A stretch of DNA of 64,000 nt from Nocardioides malaquae. Lineage in GTDB: Bacteria > Actinomycetota > Actinomycetes > Propionibacteriales > Nocardioidaceae. The stretch's first letter is position 1. The number at the start of each line of letters is the position of its first letter. The stretch covers positions 62,001 through 126,000 of the forward strand of contig NZ_JADCSA010000002.1 in assembly GCF_015070385.1 (NCBI RefSeq), written 5' to 3'. Shown piece by piece: positions 44,953 to 53,137 of the stretch. Position numbers and translations under genes: made by a program. The notes below the pieces were generated by a model. It worked only from the letters and a program-made list of their open reading frames with translations, was not told the DNA's origin and did not search any database.

Positions 44953-45606
44953 TCAGGCGCGCCGTCGCGCGAGCAGGGTCGAGTCCTCGATCTCGAAGGT
45001 CTCGCCCTCTCGGGTGACCGTGCGCGGGCGCTGCTCCACCACCAGGGCCTCGAAGTCGGGCGTGAGCCCGGGGCGCAGGTCCTCGGCCACGAACAGGGCC
45101 CGCTGCTTCTCGGGGTCGCCGTGCATCAGCCGGTCCGAGGGGGCGTGCCCCACCACCAGCAGGTGTCCACCCGGCGCCACCGCCGAGCAGAGCCGGCGCG
45201 TCACCTCGACCATCCCGCCCGCGGGCGGGTGCAGGAAGTGGGTGGTCACCAGGTCCCAGGTGCGGCCGTCGGCGTCGAACGTGCGGGCGTCGACCTGCCA
45301 CCACTGGGTCCGCTCGGCCACCCCGGCCTGCTCGGCGTGCCGTGCGGCCCGGGCCAGGCCGGCAGGCGAGAAGTCGGCACCGGTCGTCCGCCATCCCTGC
45401 TGGGCCAACCAGATCACGTCGGCGCCCTCACCGCAGCCGACGTCGAGGGCCGTGCCGGGGGTCAGCGCGGAGACCTCCGTGACGAGTTGAGGGTTGGGCT
45501 GCCCACTCCACATCTGGCCCTCGCCGGCGTAGCGCTCGTCCCAGGCGGGTTGCTCGAACATGTCGGTGTCGCCGCTGGCGGCGTCCTGGTGCTCTCCGTG
45601 GCTCAT
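44953..45606 (-). CDS. SAM-dependent methyltransferase
   Basis: 217-residue class I methyltransferase with motif I ALDVGCGEGADVIWLAQQG, acidic loop TGADFSP, motif II-like WDLVTTHFLH and APGGHLLVVGHAP. The N-terminal WDERYAGEGQMWSGQPN is shared with TehB/thiopurine-type methyltransferases, suggesting a small-molecule substrate. ATG 45606 is 6 nt after CAGGGT; ATG 45561 is an alternative. Confidence 0.85.
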   Translation of the reverse strand: MSHGEHQDAASGDTDMFEQPAWDERYAGEGQMWSGQPNPQLVTEVSALTPGTALDVGCGEGADVIWLAQQGWRTTGADFSPAGLARAARHAEQAGVAERTQWWQVDARTFDADGRTWDLVTTHFLHPPAGGMVEVTRRLCSAVAPGGHLLVVGHAPSDRLMHGDPEKQRALFVAEDLRPGLTPDFEALVVEQRPRTVTREGETFEIEDSTLLARRRA

Positions 45607-45612
45607 GGCGCC

Positions 45613-45618
45613 ACCCTG
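45613..45618 (-). promoter_or_regulatory. Leaderless -10-like box for the methyltransferase
   Basis: CAGGGT on the minus strand ends 6 nt before ATG 45606; the first base departs from TAnnnT. Confidence 0.3.
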
Positions 45619-45654
45619 CCCCTGCCGCCGTCCGGAGGCAACGGCGGGGTGTGG

Positions 45655-46077
45655 TCAGTGCGCCGGGTTGCCCTCAACGCCCCAGACGTGTCCCCACTCA
45701 TCGACCTCCAGGCGCACCCGGTCCTGGGTGCGGGCCAGGCACATCGCGATCCAGACCACGGCCCACATCCCCAGGGTCAGGAGGGTGAGGAGCGCGTGGA
45801 CGAGGTGGGAGACCCGTCGCCTGCGACCCACCACGGTGGTGACCGACCCGGGGAGCACCACGTCGGCGCCGCTGGCGACCTCGGCGGCCACGGCCTGGGC
45901 GAGCAGGTGCTCACGCCGGCTGTGAGGGATCGTCGGATCCTCGCGCAGAGGCGTCGGCAGGGTCAGACGCATGCGGTCGGGGGAGTAGAGGGCCTTCGCC
46001 CACCGTCGGCCGTTCCACCGACGCCACGCCTTGCCGTCCCAGCGCAGGGCGCCCACTGTCCTCTGTCGAAGTGCCAC
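45655..46077 (-). CDS. Small membrane protein with Trp-rich DUF2510-like segment
   Basis: 140-residue protein. GALRWDGKAWRRWNGRRW resembles the W-rich repeat of DUF2510-type domains, and a membrane helix (LVHALLTLLTLGMWAVVWIAM) lies near residues 92-114, followed by a short charged tail. The start at GTG 46077 follows a TACTTT or CATACT -10 box by 5-7 nt; the longer frame runs antisense into the polymerase gene. Function unknown. Confidence 0.65.
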   Translation of the reverse strand: MALRQRTVGALRWDGKAWRRWNGRRWAKALYSPDRMRLTLPTPLREDPTIPHSRREHLLAQAVAAEVASGADVVLPGSVTTVVGRRRRVSHLVHALLTLLTLGMWAVVWIAMCLARTQDRVRLEVDEWGHVWGVEGNPAH

Positions 46078-46082
46078 GCAGG

Positions 46083-46090
46083 AAAGTATG
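46083..46090 (-). promoter_or_regulatory. Leaderless -10 box for the DUF2510-like gene
   Basis: The minus strand reads CATACTTT; CATACT is 7 nt and TACTTT 5 nt before GTG 46077. Confidence 0.4.
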
Positions 46091-46144
46091 GCCGCACGGG
46101 TGTCCCGGGGGCGGGGTTTCTCGGTGGTCGGGCCACCCCAGTGG

Positions 46145-46150
46145 CAGAGT
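46145..46150 (+). promoter_or_regulatory. Leaderless -10-like box for the polymerase gene
   Basis: CAGAGT ends 6 nt before GTG 46157. Confidence 0.3.
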
Positions 46151-46156
46151 TCAGGG

Positions 46157-47827
46157 GTGTCCCGTCTCTGCCTCTCCCGTCTGCCGGGCGGACGCGTGCT
46201 CGTCACGGGCGAGGGCAGCGGCACCGAGATGGACCTGGCCGAGCTGCCGGCGTACGTCTCCGCACGCGAGGTGGGCCAGCCCCGGTGGGTCTGGGACGAC
46301 ACGAGCCGCTGGTACCCGCCGCTGCTGGCTGCGGGCGTACGCGTGGAGCGCTGTCACGACCTGCGCCTCGCGCGCCGCATCCTGCGCCACGCGCCGGCAG
46401 TGGCGCCCGGGTGGGAGCAGGGAGAGCAGTCGGAGGCCTGGGACCAGCTCCGGCCCTCCACCTCGGCCGGGGATGACGACGACGGGGGCCTCTTCGCCGC
46501 CGACGACCTGACCGAGCACCTGCGCGCCGACCTCGAGGACGCCCGCCAGCAGGCCGCGGCTGCCGCCTCGTCGGAGTCGGGTCGCCTGCGGTTGCTGGTG
46601 GCGGCGGAGTCGTCCGGAGCCCTGGCGGCGGTCGAGATGACCCACGCCGGGGTGCCCTGGCGCAGCGACGTGCACGAGGCGATGCTGACCGACCTGCTCG
46701 GCCCGCGACCGCCCCGCGGCGCCCGCCCCGCCAAGCTGGAGGCGGCAGCCGAGCAGGTGCGTCGCACCCTCGGCGCCCCGCGGCTCCACCCCGACTCGCA
46801 GGCCGAGGTGCTGGCCGCGCTGCGCCAGGTCGGAGTCGAGCTGCCCAGCCTGCGGGCCCACGCGCTGCAGGCGGTGGACCACCCGGCGGCGGAGGCGTTG
46901 CTGCGCTACAAGCAGCTGGTCCGTCTCTTCACCACCAACGGCTGGGCGTGGAGCGACGACTGGGTCCGCGCCGGCCGGTTCCGTCCGCACTACCAGCCGG
47001 CCGGTTCGGCGACCGGGCGCTGGTCGTCCAACGGCGGAGGAGCGCTCTCCTTCCCGGCGGTGGTCCGACCCGCCGCCGTCGCCGACGACGGCTGGGTGTT
47101 GGTCGTCGCCGACGTCGCCCAGCTCGAGCCTCGGGTGCTGGCGGGCATGAGCCGCGACCGGGCGTTGGCCCACGCGGCGCGCGGCGCGGACCTCTACCGC
47201 GGCATGGTCGTCGACGGCGCGGTCCCTACCCGCGAGGAGGCGAAGTTCGCGCTGCTCGGTGCGATGTACGGCGCCACCCGCGGGCAGGGCGGCCAGCTCG
47301 TGGCCGGCCTGACCCGGCGCTACCCCGCGGCCTTCGGGCTGGTCGAGGAGGCGGCGCGCACCGGCGAGCGCGGGGGCACGGTGCGTACGCTCCTGGGCCG
47401 CGGCTCCCCGCCCGTCGACGCCCACCAGGAGGCGGACGAGGCGGGCGACGCGAGCGGCAACCGGGAGGCGGAGGCGGCGCGTTGGCGGGCGTACGGCCGC
47501 TTCACCCGCAACTTCGTCGTGCAGGGCACAGGAGCGGAGTGGGCCCTGTGCTGGGTGGCCGACCTGCGCAACCGGCTGTGGCGGCTCGCCCCGAGCGGAC
47601 CCGTGGAGGACCGCCCGCACCTGGTGCTCTTCCTGCACGACGAGGTGGTGATCCACGCGCCCGCCGCGCAGGCCGACGCCGTGGTCGAGGCGGCCCACGG
47701 CGCCGCGGCGACCGCGACCCGGCTCCTCTTCGGCGACTTCGACGTCGACTTCCCGTTGAGCACGTCGGTGGTCCGGTCCTACGCCGAGGCGGGCAAGTCG
47801 GCACCCGTGCCTACGCTTTCGGAGTGA
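46157..47827 (+). CDS. Family A DNA polymerase, short actinobacterial form
   Basis: 556-residue polymerase I relative, annotated in actinobacteria as bifunctional 3'-5' exonuclease/DNA polymerase. No 5' nuclease domain. The palm motifs are present: motif A VVADVAQLEPRVLAGM (~residue 316), motif B REEAKFALLGAMYGATRG, motif C LFLHDEVVIHAP. I cannot find the DxE of a proofreading exonuclease in the N-terminal 180 residues, so the exonuclease is probably inactive. GTG 46157 gives the family N-terminus; ATG 46088 is possible. It overlaps the MOSC gene start. Confidence 0.85.
   Translation: MSRLCLSRLPGGRVLVTGEGSGTEMDLAELPAYVSAREVGQPRWVWDDTSRWYPPLLAAGVRVERCHDLRLARRILRHAPAVAPGWEQGEQSEAWDQLRPSTSAGDDDDGGLFAADDLTEHLRADLEDARQQAAAAASSESGRLRLLVAAESSGALAAVEMTHAGVPWRSDVHEAMLTDLLGPRPPRGARPAKLEAAAEQVRRTLGAPRLHPDSQAEVLAALRQVGVELPSLRAHALQAVDHPAAEALLRYKQLVRLFTTNGWAWSDDWVRAGRFRPHYQPAGSATGRWSSNGGGALSFPAVVRPAAVADDGWVLVVADVAQLEPRVLAGMSRDRALAHAARGADLYRGMVVDGAVPTREEAKFALLGAMYGATRGQGGQLVAGLTRRYPAAFGLVEEAARTGERGGTVRTLLGRGSPPVDAHQEADEAGDASGNREAEAARWRAYGRFTRNFVVQGTGAEWALCWVADLRNRLWRLAPSGPVEDRPHLVLFLHDEVVIHAPAAQADAVVEAAHGAAATATRLLFGDFDVDFPLSTSVVRSYAEAGKSAPVPTLSE
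47812..47817 (+). promoter_or_regulatory. Leaderless -10 box for the MOSC gene
   Basis: TACGCT inside the end of the polymerase gene ends 6 nt before GTG 47824. Confidence 0.4.
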
Positions 47828-48417
47828 CTTCCCCCCACGTCCTCGCGGTCAGCCGCGACACCACCCACCGCTTCAGCAAGGTGCCCGAGCCGTCGATCCA
47901 CCTGATCGCCGGGATCGGCGTGCTCGGCGACGCCCACGCGGGCACGCTGGTGCAGCACCGCTACGCGGCGCGCAAGGACCCCAACCAGCCCAACCTCCGG
48001 CAGGTGCACCTCATCGGGGCTGAGCTCTTCGACGAGGCCCGCGAGCGCGGCTTCGAGGTCGGCCCCGGCGACCTGGGGGAGAACGTCACCACCGCGGGCA
48101 TCGACCTGATCTCGCTGCCGACCGGCACGCTGCTCGACCTGGGTGGCCCGGTGGTGCGCCTGACGGGACTGCGCAACCCCTGCGTGCTGATCAACCGGTT
48201 CTCACCCGGCCTGCTCAAGGTGGTGCTGGCGAGGGCCGACGGCACGCCGTTGGGGCGGGCGGTGCCCGACGAGCCGCGCGATGACCGGCCCGCACCGCAG
48301 GTCATCCGCAAGGCGGGCGTCATGTCGGTCGTGGAGCGCGGTGGCGAGGTCGTGCCCGGCGCCGCGATCACCGTCACTCTGCCCGACGGACCGCACGTGG
48401 CGATGGAGCCCGTCTGA
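47824..48417 (+). CDS. MOSC-domain protein
   Basis: 197 residues of the MOSC superfamily, sulfur-carrier domains related to the molybdenum cofactor sulfurase C-terminus. GDAHAGTL, NLRQVHLIGAELFDE, GDLGENVTT and the candidate sulfur-binding Cys in LTGLRNPC are visible. It begins at GTG 47824 in a GTGA overlap with the polymerase stop, so it may be expressed with it or from its own promoter. The substrate is unknown. Confidence 0.87.
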   Translation: MTSPHVLAVSRDTTHRFSKVPEPSIHLIAGIGVLGDAHAGTLVQHRYAARKDPNQPNLRQVHLIGAELFDEARERGFEVGPGDLGENVTTAGIDLISLPTGTLLDLGGPVVRLTGLRNPCVLINRFSPGLLKVVLARADGTPLGRAVPDEPRDDRPAPQVIRKAGVMSVVERGGEVVPGAAITVTLPDGPHVAMEPV

Positions 48418-48443
48418 GTGGTTGCAGCCCGCGGACCTTGGCG

Positions 48444-48953
48444 TCAGGCGCCCAGCGCGGCGGCGACCACGGGGCGTACGCCCACGGGCACGTTGGAGCG
48501 AGGCGGGAAGGCCGCCAGTGGCTGGAGTCCGTGCTCCTGCACGACGGCGGAGACGTTGGCCATGAGTGCCTCCACCTGCGCCTCGCTCCGACCGGTCTCG
48601 GCGGCGACCTGGGCGACGGCGGCGCGACCGCCCACCGGCTGCCCGGCGCCGGCGGCCCGGAGCAGCGCGAGATAGGTACGGACCGCGACGGCCACCTCGT
48701 CCTCGTGCCAGCCGCGTCGCGCGGTGCGGGCGGCGTCGGGCAGGGCCCAGGTGTCGGTGTCGACGACCAGCTCGCCCCGCTCCGCCATCGCCTCCGCGGT
48801 GGCGTGGAGGTCGACCTGCCAGGTGTAGAGGAGGTCCCCGCCCGCGAGGATCTCCGTCTCGTGGGCTTGCCACACGGCCTTCAGCACCTCGAGCGGGGGA
48901 CGCGGCCCGCGGCCGGCGAGCGCGTCGGTGATCCATCGGGTCGGAAGGGGCAC
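48444..48953 (-). CDS. Hypothetical protein
   Basis: 169-residue soluble protein I do not recognise. It begins VPLPTRWITDALAGRGPRPP at GTG 48953, the only well-placed start after an antisense stretch, and contains LLYTWQVDLHATAEAMAERG and a C-terminal helical half. Codon bias fits the neighbours. The Trp-rich helical N-terminus could be a nucleic-acid-binding helix-turn-helix domain, but no catalytic motif is visible. Confidence 0.55.
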   Translation of the reverse strand: MPLPTRWITDALAGRGPRPPLEVLKAVWQAHETEILAGGDLLYTWQVDLHATAEAMAERGELVVDTDTWALPDAARTARRGWHEDEVAVAVRTYLALLRAAGAGQPVGGRAAVAQVAAETGRSEAQVEALMANVSAVVQEHGLQPLAAFPPRSNVPVGVRPVVAAALGA

Positions 48954-49022
48954 GACCCCAGCCTGCCGCACGGGGCGGCAGGTGCGCACCACGGGTGCCG
49001 GCCTGTGCCAGCATGTCGTGCC

Positions 49023-49715
49023 ATGACGTCGCTCCAGCCCACCCGGGTCGGTCCCACGCCCTTCTTCCACGGGGTCGTGTGGGTCGGGCTCCCGCTGCTG
49101 GGTGCCCTGGCCGGGGGACTGCTGGCCTGGGGCCTTGACTGGGCGCTGGGGATGCCCTGGGTGCCCCTGCAGGGCCCGCTGGAGCTGGTGGACGAGGTCA
49201 CCGGCGACTGGACGCTGTGGGTCCTGCTCGGTCTGGGGGTCGTCGTGGGGCTGGCGCTCGCGGCCTCCGCGGAGCACGACGCCGCCCGGATCGCGGTGGA
49301 CGCGACCGAGGTGAGGGTCACGCAGGACGGCGAGGAGCGCGTCGTGCCGGCAGGGGACGTGGCCGTCGCCTTCCTCGACGAGGGCCTGCTCGTCCTGCAG
49401 GACGCGGCGGGGCGGCGCCGGGCGCTCGTCCGCATGGAGGACCTCCCCGAGGACCGGGTGCGCGCGGCGCTGGTCGAGCACGGCTACGCGTGGGCGGAGG
49501 AGGACCCGCGCGCCGGGGAGTTCTCTCGCTGGGTGCCCGACGCGCCGGCATTGCCCACGGGCGCCAACGCGGTGCTGGTCGCGCGGCAGAAGGCGCTGGA
49601 GGACAACCAGGGCAAGGACGCCGAGGAGCTTCGCCTCGAGCTCGAGAAGCTGGGCGTGGTCGTCCGCGACCGCGGCGACCGTCAGTACTGGCGGGCGATC
49701 ACACCGGGACGGTGA
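49023..49715 (+). CDS. YqeB-like membrane protein
   Basis: 230-residue protein with two membrane segments (about residues 18-38 and 65-85), then a cytosolic PH-like beta domain (AARIAVDATEVRVTQDGEERVV) and a helical C-terminus KDAEELRLELEKLGVVVRDRG. It resembles the actinobacterial YqeB family by architecture; this is a tentative match. ATG 49023 is preferred because the open frame upstream is antisense to the preceding gene. The last 17 nt overlap the convergent epimerase gene. Confidence 0.65.
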   Translation: MTSLQPTRVGPTPFFHGVVWVGLPLLGALAGGLLAWGLDWALGMPWVPLQGPLELVDEVTGDWTLWVLLGLGVVVGLALAASAEHDAARIAVDATEVRVTQDGEERVVPAGDVAVAFLDEGLLVLQDAAGRRRALVRMEDLPEDRVRAALVEHGYAWAEEDPRAGEFSRWVPDAPALPTGANAVLVARQKALEDNQGKDAEELRLELEKLGVVVRDRGDRQYWRAITPGR

Positions 49716-50700
49716 CCGGACGCCCACCTCGGCGCCGGACGGTGTCGTCCAACGCCGGCCGCAGCTCGGGCCACGCGAACTCGAACCCCGCGTCGGTGAG
49801 TCGCTCGGGTAGCACCCACCGGCTCTTCAGCAGCAGCTCCGACTCCTTGCGCAGCGCCCACATCCCGACCTCAAGCATCCAGCGCGGCGCCGGAAGCCCG
49901 ACCGGCATGCCGACGAGGTCACGCAGCTCGGCCATCAGGGTGCGGTTGTCGGTGGGGTGCGGCGAGGAGAGGTTGACCGGGCCCTCCAGCTCCGGGTGCT
50001 CCTGCAGGAACTGCACCGCTCGCAGCACGTCGTCGACGTGGATCCACGAGAACTTCTGCCGCCCCGCGGTGCGCTGCGTCGGCACCGGGCCGCCGGTGGG
50101 GCGCTCCCCGATGCCCCGGTAGCGCCGGTGCTGCGGCCACCAGCCGTCGAGCTGTGGGCCGCCGAGCCCGAGCCGGGCAGCCAGGGCGAGCTGGTCGGAG
50201 GCCGGCCCGCCGAGCACGATCGCCATGCGCAGCGCCACCCGCCGGGTGCCGGGCAGGTCGCCGGCGAAGAGCTCGCGCTCCCAGCTGGTCGCCACGTCGG
50301 CGGAGAAGCCGGTGGCGAGCTCGCCGTCGGACTCGGTCTGCGGCCGGTCCATCGCGTCGCGGTAGATCGTCGCGGTACTGGCGTTGAGCCACAGCGGCGG
50401 CGGCGCGTACGCCCTCGCGACGGCCTCACGCAGCTGGCGGGTGGTCTCCACCCGCGAGCGGAGGATCTCGTCGCGGTTGCGGTCGGTGTAGCGGCACCCG
50501 ACGCTCTTGCCGGCCATGTTGACGATCAGCTCGGCGCCGTCGACCAGTCGCGTCAGCGCGTCCGGGTCGTCCCAGCGGCCGTCGGGCCCGGTGCGACCGA
50601 CGCGGGCGACGTCGTAGCCACGTTCGGTGAGGTCGGCGGTGAGGCGGTGTCCGATGAAGCCGTTCCAGCCGGCGACGACGGCAGGGGGTCGTGAGGTCAT
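49699..50700 (-). CDS. TIGR01777-family NAD-dependent epimerase
   Basis: 333-residue extended SDR. The N-terminal VVAGWNGFIGHRLTADLTERG is the nucleotide-binding glycine motif; NMAGKSVGCRYTDRNRDEILRSRVETTR is the TIGR01777 signature; LNASTATIY and the C-terminal domain with LLKSRWVLPERLTDAGFEF follow. Bacterial members (YfcH-like) are linked to cell division but the reaction is unknown. It has a clear leaderless promoter whose -35 box lies in an 18-bp palindrome. Confidence 0.88.
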   Translation of the reverse strand: MTSRPPAVVAGWNGFIGHRLTADLTERGYDVARVGRTGPDGRWDDPDALTRLVDGAELIVNMAGKSVGCRYTDRNRDEILRSRVETTRQLREAVARAYAPPPLWLNASTATIYRDAMDRPQTESDGELATGFSADVATSWERELFAGDLPGTRRVALRMAIVLGGPASDQLALAARLGLGGPQLDGWWPQHRRYRGIGERPTGGPVPTQRTAGRQKFSWIHVDDVLRAVQFLQEHPELEGPVNLSSPHPTDNRTLMAELRDLVGMPVGLPAPRWMLEVGMWALRKESELLLKSRWVLPERLTDAGFEFAWPELRPALDDTVRRRGGRPVTVPV

Positions 50701-50706
50701 GGAGCG

Positions 50707-50736
50707 AACCTAGCAGCACTTTGAGCATATGCTCAA
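50707..50736 (-). promoter_or_regulatory. Promoter of the epimerase gene
   Basis: On the minus strand -35 TTGAGC (50736-50731), an 18-nt spacer and -10 TAGGTT (50712-50707) end 6 nt before ATG 50700, the most complete promoter in the window. Confidence 0.6.
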
Positions 50737-50737
50737 A
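50720..50737. promoter_or_regulatory. Perfect 18-bp palindrome operator candidate
   Basis: TTTGAGCATATGCTCAAA overlaps the -35 box of the epimerase promoter and lies between divergent genes. It fits a dimeric repressor site; no regulator gene is adjacent. Confidence 0.6.
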
Positions 50738-50779
50738 CCGTCGCGGGAACCGGAAGGACGCGCGCCGCGTCACACCGTC

Positions 50780-51247
50780 ATGAGGACTCTTCACTCCGCC
50801 CTGCGGACCGGCTGCGTCATGGCCCTGCTGATCGCCACCGCCGCCTGCGGTGACCGCACCGCAGATGCGCCTGAGCCGGCGCCCGAGGTCACCTCAGGGG
50901 ACTCGGCGGTCCGTCTCGTCGAGGAGGAGGACGCTGACCTCGTGCTCTGGGTCAGCAACCAGTCGTTCGACGACGAGACGGTCACCCTCGTGGTCGAGGT
51001 CGACGGCGTCACCGTCGTCGACGGTGACTTCGCGGTGGAGGGCCAGCACAACTGGATCAAGTTCCCGCTGGCGATGCCGGCCGGTGAGCACGAGATCACG
51101 GCGGAGTCGGACACCGGAGCCACCCTCACGGAGACCTTCCGGGTGCCCGGCGACGCACCCCGTTACGCCGTCATCGACCACTGGGGAGAGAGCGGGAGCG
51201 CCGAGCTGACGTGGCTCTTCCGGCGGCAGGAGATCGCCTTCGCCTGA
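50780..51247 (+). CDS. Small lipoprotein
   Basis: 155-residue predicted lipoprotein. A signal segment ends in the lipobox IATAAC with lipidated Cys23; the rest is a beta-rich domain (LWVSNQSFDDETVTLVVEVDG, then GEHEITAESDTGATLTETF), like small immunoglobulin-type extracellular domains. ATG 50780 is chosen; an in-frame ATG at 50729 would start in the operator palindrome and is rejected. Function unknown. Confidence 0.72.
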   Translation: MRTLHSALRTGCVMALLIATAACGDRTADAPEPAPEVTSGDSAVRLVEEEDADLVLWVSNQSFDDETVTLVVEVDGVTVVDGDFAVEGQHNWIKFPLAMPAGEHEITAESDTGATLTETFRVPGDAPRYAVIDHWGESGSAELTWLFRRQEIAFA

Positions 51248-51268
51248 GCCACGCCCCGCAGCGATCCC

Positions 51269-51832
51269 TCAGCGCCGCACGCGGTGACGCAGGTTGACCA
51301 CGCCGCTGCCGAAGGTCCGGGTCGACACCAGCTCCAGGTCGACCTGCCCGGTGCCGAGGGGGAAGTAGCTGCGGCCCCCGCCCACCAGGACCGGGTGGAC
51401 CGTCACCCGGTACTCGTCGAGCAGGCCCAGGTGGGCCGCCTGCCCCGCCAGGTCGGTGCCACCGACGGCGATGACGCCACGCTCCGGTGCCTCGCGCAGC
51501 CGGGCGATCTCCTCGGCCAGGGAGCCCGTCGCCAGCCGGGCGTTGCCGCTGACCTCGCGCAGCGTGGAGGAGAAGACCACCTTCGGCAGGGCGCTCCACC
51601 GCGCCGCCCACTCGCGCTCGGCCTCGCTCCAGCCGGGGTCGTCCTCCTCGCGCTCCCAGTAGAGCATCGTCTCGTAGAGCCGGCGGCCCATCAGGTGGAC
51701 GCCCGTCTCGCGCAGGTCGTCGAGGTGCGCGTCGAAGACGTCGTCGTCGGGCACGCCCCAGGCGAAGTTGCCGTCCGGGTCCTCCATGTAGCCGTCGAGC
51801 GAGGTGCTCATCGAGTAGGTGACCTTGCGCAT
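51269..51832 (-). CDS. RibD C-terminal/dihydrofolate reductase-like protein
   Basis: 187-residue NADPH-dependent reductase of the RibD_C/DHFR-like superfamily, common in actinobacteria as a stand-alone protein. MSTSLDGYMEDPDGNFAW, HLMGRRLYETM, VVFSSTL, GVIAVGGTDLAG and DEYRVTVHPVLVGGGR are visible. It is not a true DHFR by length or motif. ATG 51832 has AAGGAG 7 nt upstream. Substrate unknown. Confidence 0.85.
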   Translation of the reverse strand: MRKVTYSMSTSLDGYMEDPDGNFAWGVPDDDVFDAHLDDLRETGVHLMGRRLYETMLYWEREEDDPGWSEAEREWAARWSALPKVVFSSTLREVSGNARLATGSLAEEIARLREAPERGVIAVGGTDLAGQAAHLGLLDEYRVTVHPVLVGGGRSYFPLGTGQVDLELVSTRTFGSGVVNLRHRVRR

Positions 51833-51855
51833 GGCTGTGCTCCTTAGCTGGGCGG

Positions 51856-53028
51856 TCAACTGGGGGCGAACGGCCCTCCGTCGCTGAAGGCCGTCGCCGC
51901 GAACCGGCGGGCCATCTCCTCGTGCGTCTCGGCGACCGGGTGCAGGGCGTCCGGCAGGGGACGTACGTCGAAGTCGTCGCGGCCGTAGAGGTGCAGGCCG
52001 TCGAGGTGGTGCAGGTGGGGATCGGAGTGCTGGCGCTGCTCGACGATCGCCGCGAGGTCGCGGCGGATGACCTGCAGCGTCAGCTTGCCAGCCGGTACCT
52101 CGTCGGGGTCGCCCATGGCCCGGAAGACGAGCCGACCCTCGGCCAGCGCCTCGGCGTCGGGGGCGCCGGGCCCGGGCGTCTCCTCGTGGATCGGGCAGAG
52201 GATGGGGGAGACCACCAGGAGCGGCGCATCCGGGTGGCCCTCGCGGATCGTGTCGAGGAAGCCGTGGACGGCGGGGACGAACGCCCGCAGCCGCATCAGG
52301 TCGAGGTTGACCAGGTTGATCCCGACCTTGACGCTGACCAGGTCGGCGGGGGTGTCGCGCATCGTCCGGGCGGTGAACGGGTCCAGCAGCGCGCTGCCGC
52401 CGAACCCCAGGTTGACCAGCTCCACGTCGCCGTGCGCGGCGGCCAGCGCGGGCCAGGTGCGCGACGGGCTGGCGGCGATCGAGCCGTGGCTGATCGAGCT
52501 GCCGTGGTGGAGCCAGGTCCGCCGCGGGCTGGGTGGTGCCGGCGCGACGGGAGCGTCGGTGCGCAGCTCGACCAGCTCGGTCATCTGGTCGTGGGGAAGC
52601 CAGATCTCGATGTCCTTCTCGCCCGGCGGAAGACCGGTGAAGACGACCGTGCCGGCCGGACCGAAGGTGGTCTCGGAGGAGCCCGTCATCATGTCGATGG
52701 TCATCGTCCGGCCGCCGCCGACCGACCCCTGACCGACCAGCCGTCCGGCGACGACGAGGTCGTAGAGCCCACCCGGGCGGGCCGGTACGCCCGTGTAGAC
52801 CCGGGTGGTGGCGACCGCGGTCAGCTCGACGTGCGTGGCGGCGGTGCGCAGCGCGAGGCGTACGCCCGAGGGCTGCGACTCGACCATGTGCAGCTGAGGG
52901 TCCTGCGTCTGGGCGCGGGCCCACTCCGGCAGCCGATGAGGCAACAGGCCGTCCGGCGTCCGCTCGGTCTCGAGGCAGCCGCGCAACAGGGCCGGGGTGA
53001 CCGGCGTGGTGAGCAGGTCGGCGGTCAT
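51856..53028 (-). CDS. SGNH/GDSL-family hydrolase
   Basis: 390-residue esterase-type hydrolase. An N-terminal beta-sandwich (~1-165) precedes an SGNH fold with block I HHGSSISHGS (catalytic Ser178), NLGFGGSA (block II Gly), VGINLVN (block III Asn) and the DxxH of block V (PDALHP). Such enzymes remove acyl groups from sugars, wall polymers or lipids. The ATG overlaps the stop of a 12-codon upstream frame at 53063. The operator palindrome between this gene and the TfoX gene lies over both -10 boxes. Confidence 0.83.
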   Translation of the reverse strand: MTADLLTTPVTPALLRGCLETERTPDGLLPHRLPEWARAQTQDPQLHMVESQPSGVRLALRTAATHVELTAVATTRVYTGVPARPGGLYDLVVAGRLVGQGSVGGGRTMTIDMMTGSSETTFGPAGTVVFTGLPPGEKDIEIWLPHDQMTELVELRTDAPVAPAPPSPRRTWLHHGSSISHGSIAASPSRTWPALAAAHGDVELVNLGFGGSALLDPFTARTMRDTPADLVSVKVGINLVNLDLMRLRAFVPAVHGFLDTIREGHPDAPLLVVSPILCPIHEETPGPGAPDAEALAEGRLVFRAMGDPDEVPAGKLTLQVIRRDLAAIVEQRQHSDPHLHHLDGLHLYGRDDFDVRPLPDALHPVAETHEEMARRFAATAFSDGGPFAPS

Positions 53029-53063
53029 CGGCTGCTCGGGACCGGGGTCGCGTGGGTGCCCAT
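53025..53063 (-). CDS. Possible 12-residue leader peptide
   Basis: ATG 53063 encodes MGTHATPVPSSR and ends in a TGA that overlaps the SGNH hydrolase ATG. A TACGTT box ends 7 nt before its ATG, the leaderless geometry seen elsewhere. It could couple translation of the hydrolase or simply be a start for an untranslated leader. Confidence 0.35.
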   Translation of the reverse strand: MGTHATPVPSSR

Positions 53064-53069
53064 GGGAGT

Positions 53070-53087
53070 CAACGTAGCGCTACGTTG
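53070..53087. promoter_or_regulatory. Perfect 18-bp palindrome over divergent -10 boxes
   Basis: CAACGTAGCGCTACGTTG contains TACGTT on both strands (53071-53076 minus, 53081-53086 plus), the candidate -10 boxes for the SGNH leader and the TfoX gene. A TetR-type repressor bound here would shut both. Confidence 0.6.
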
Positions 53088-53137
53088 GTGCGAACGCCCC
53101 GGAGCGGTGGACCGCTCCGAGCGGTGGAGGAGGACCC

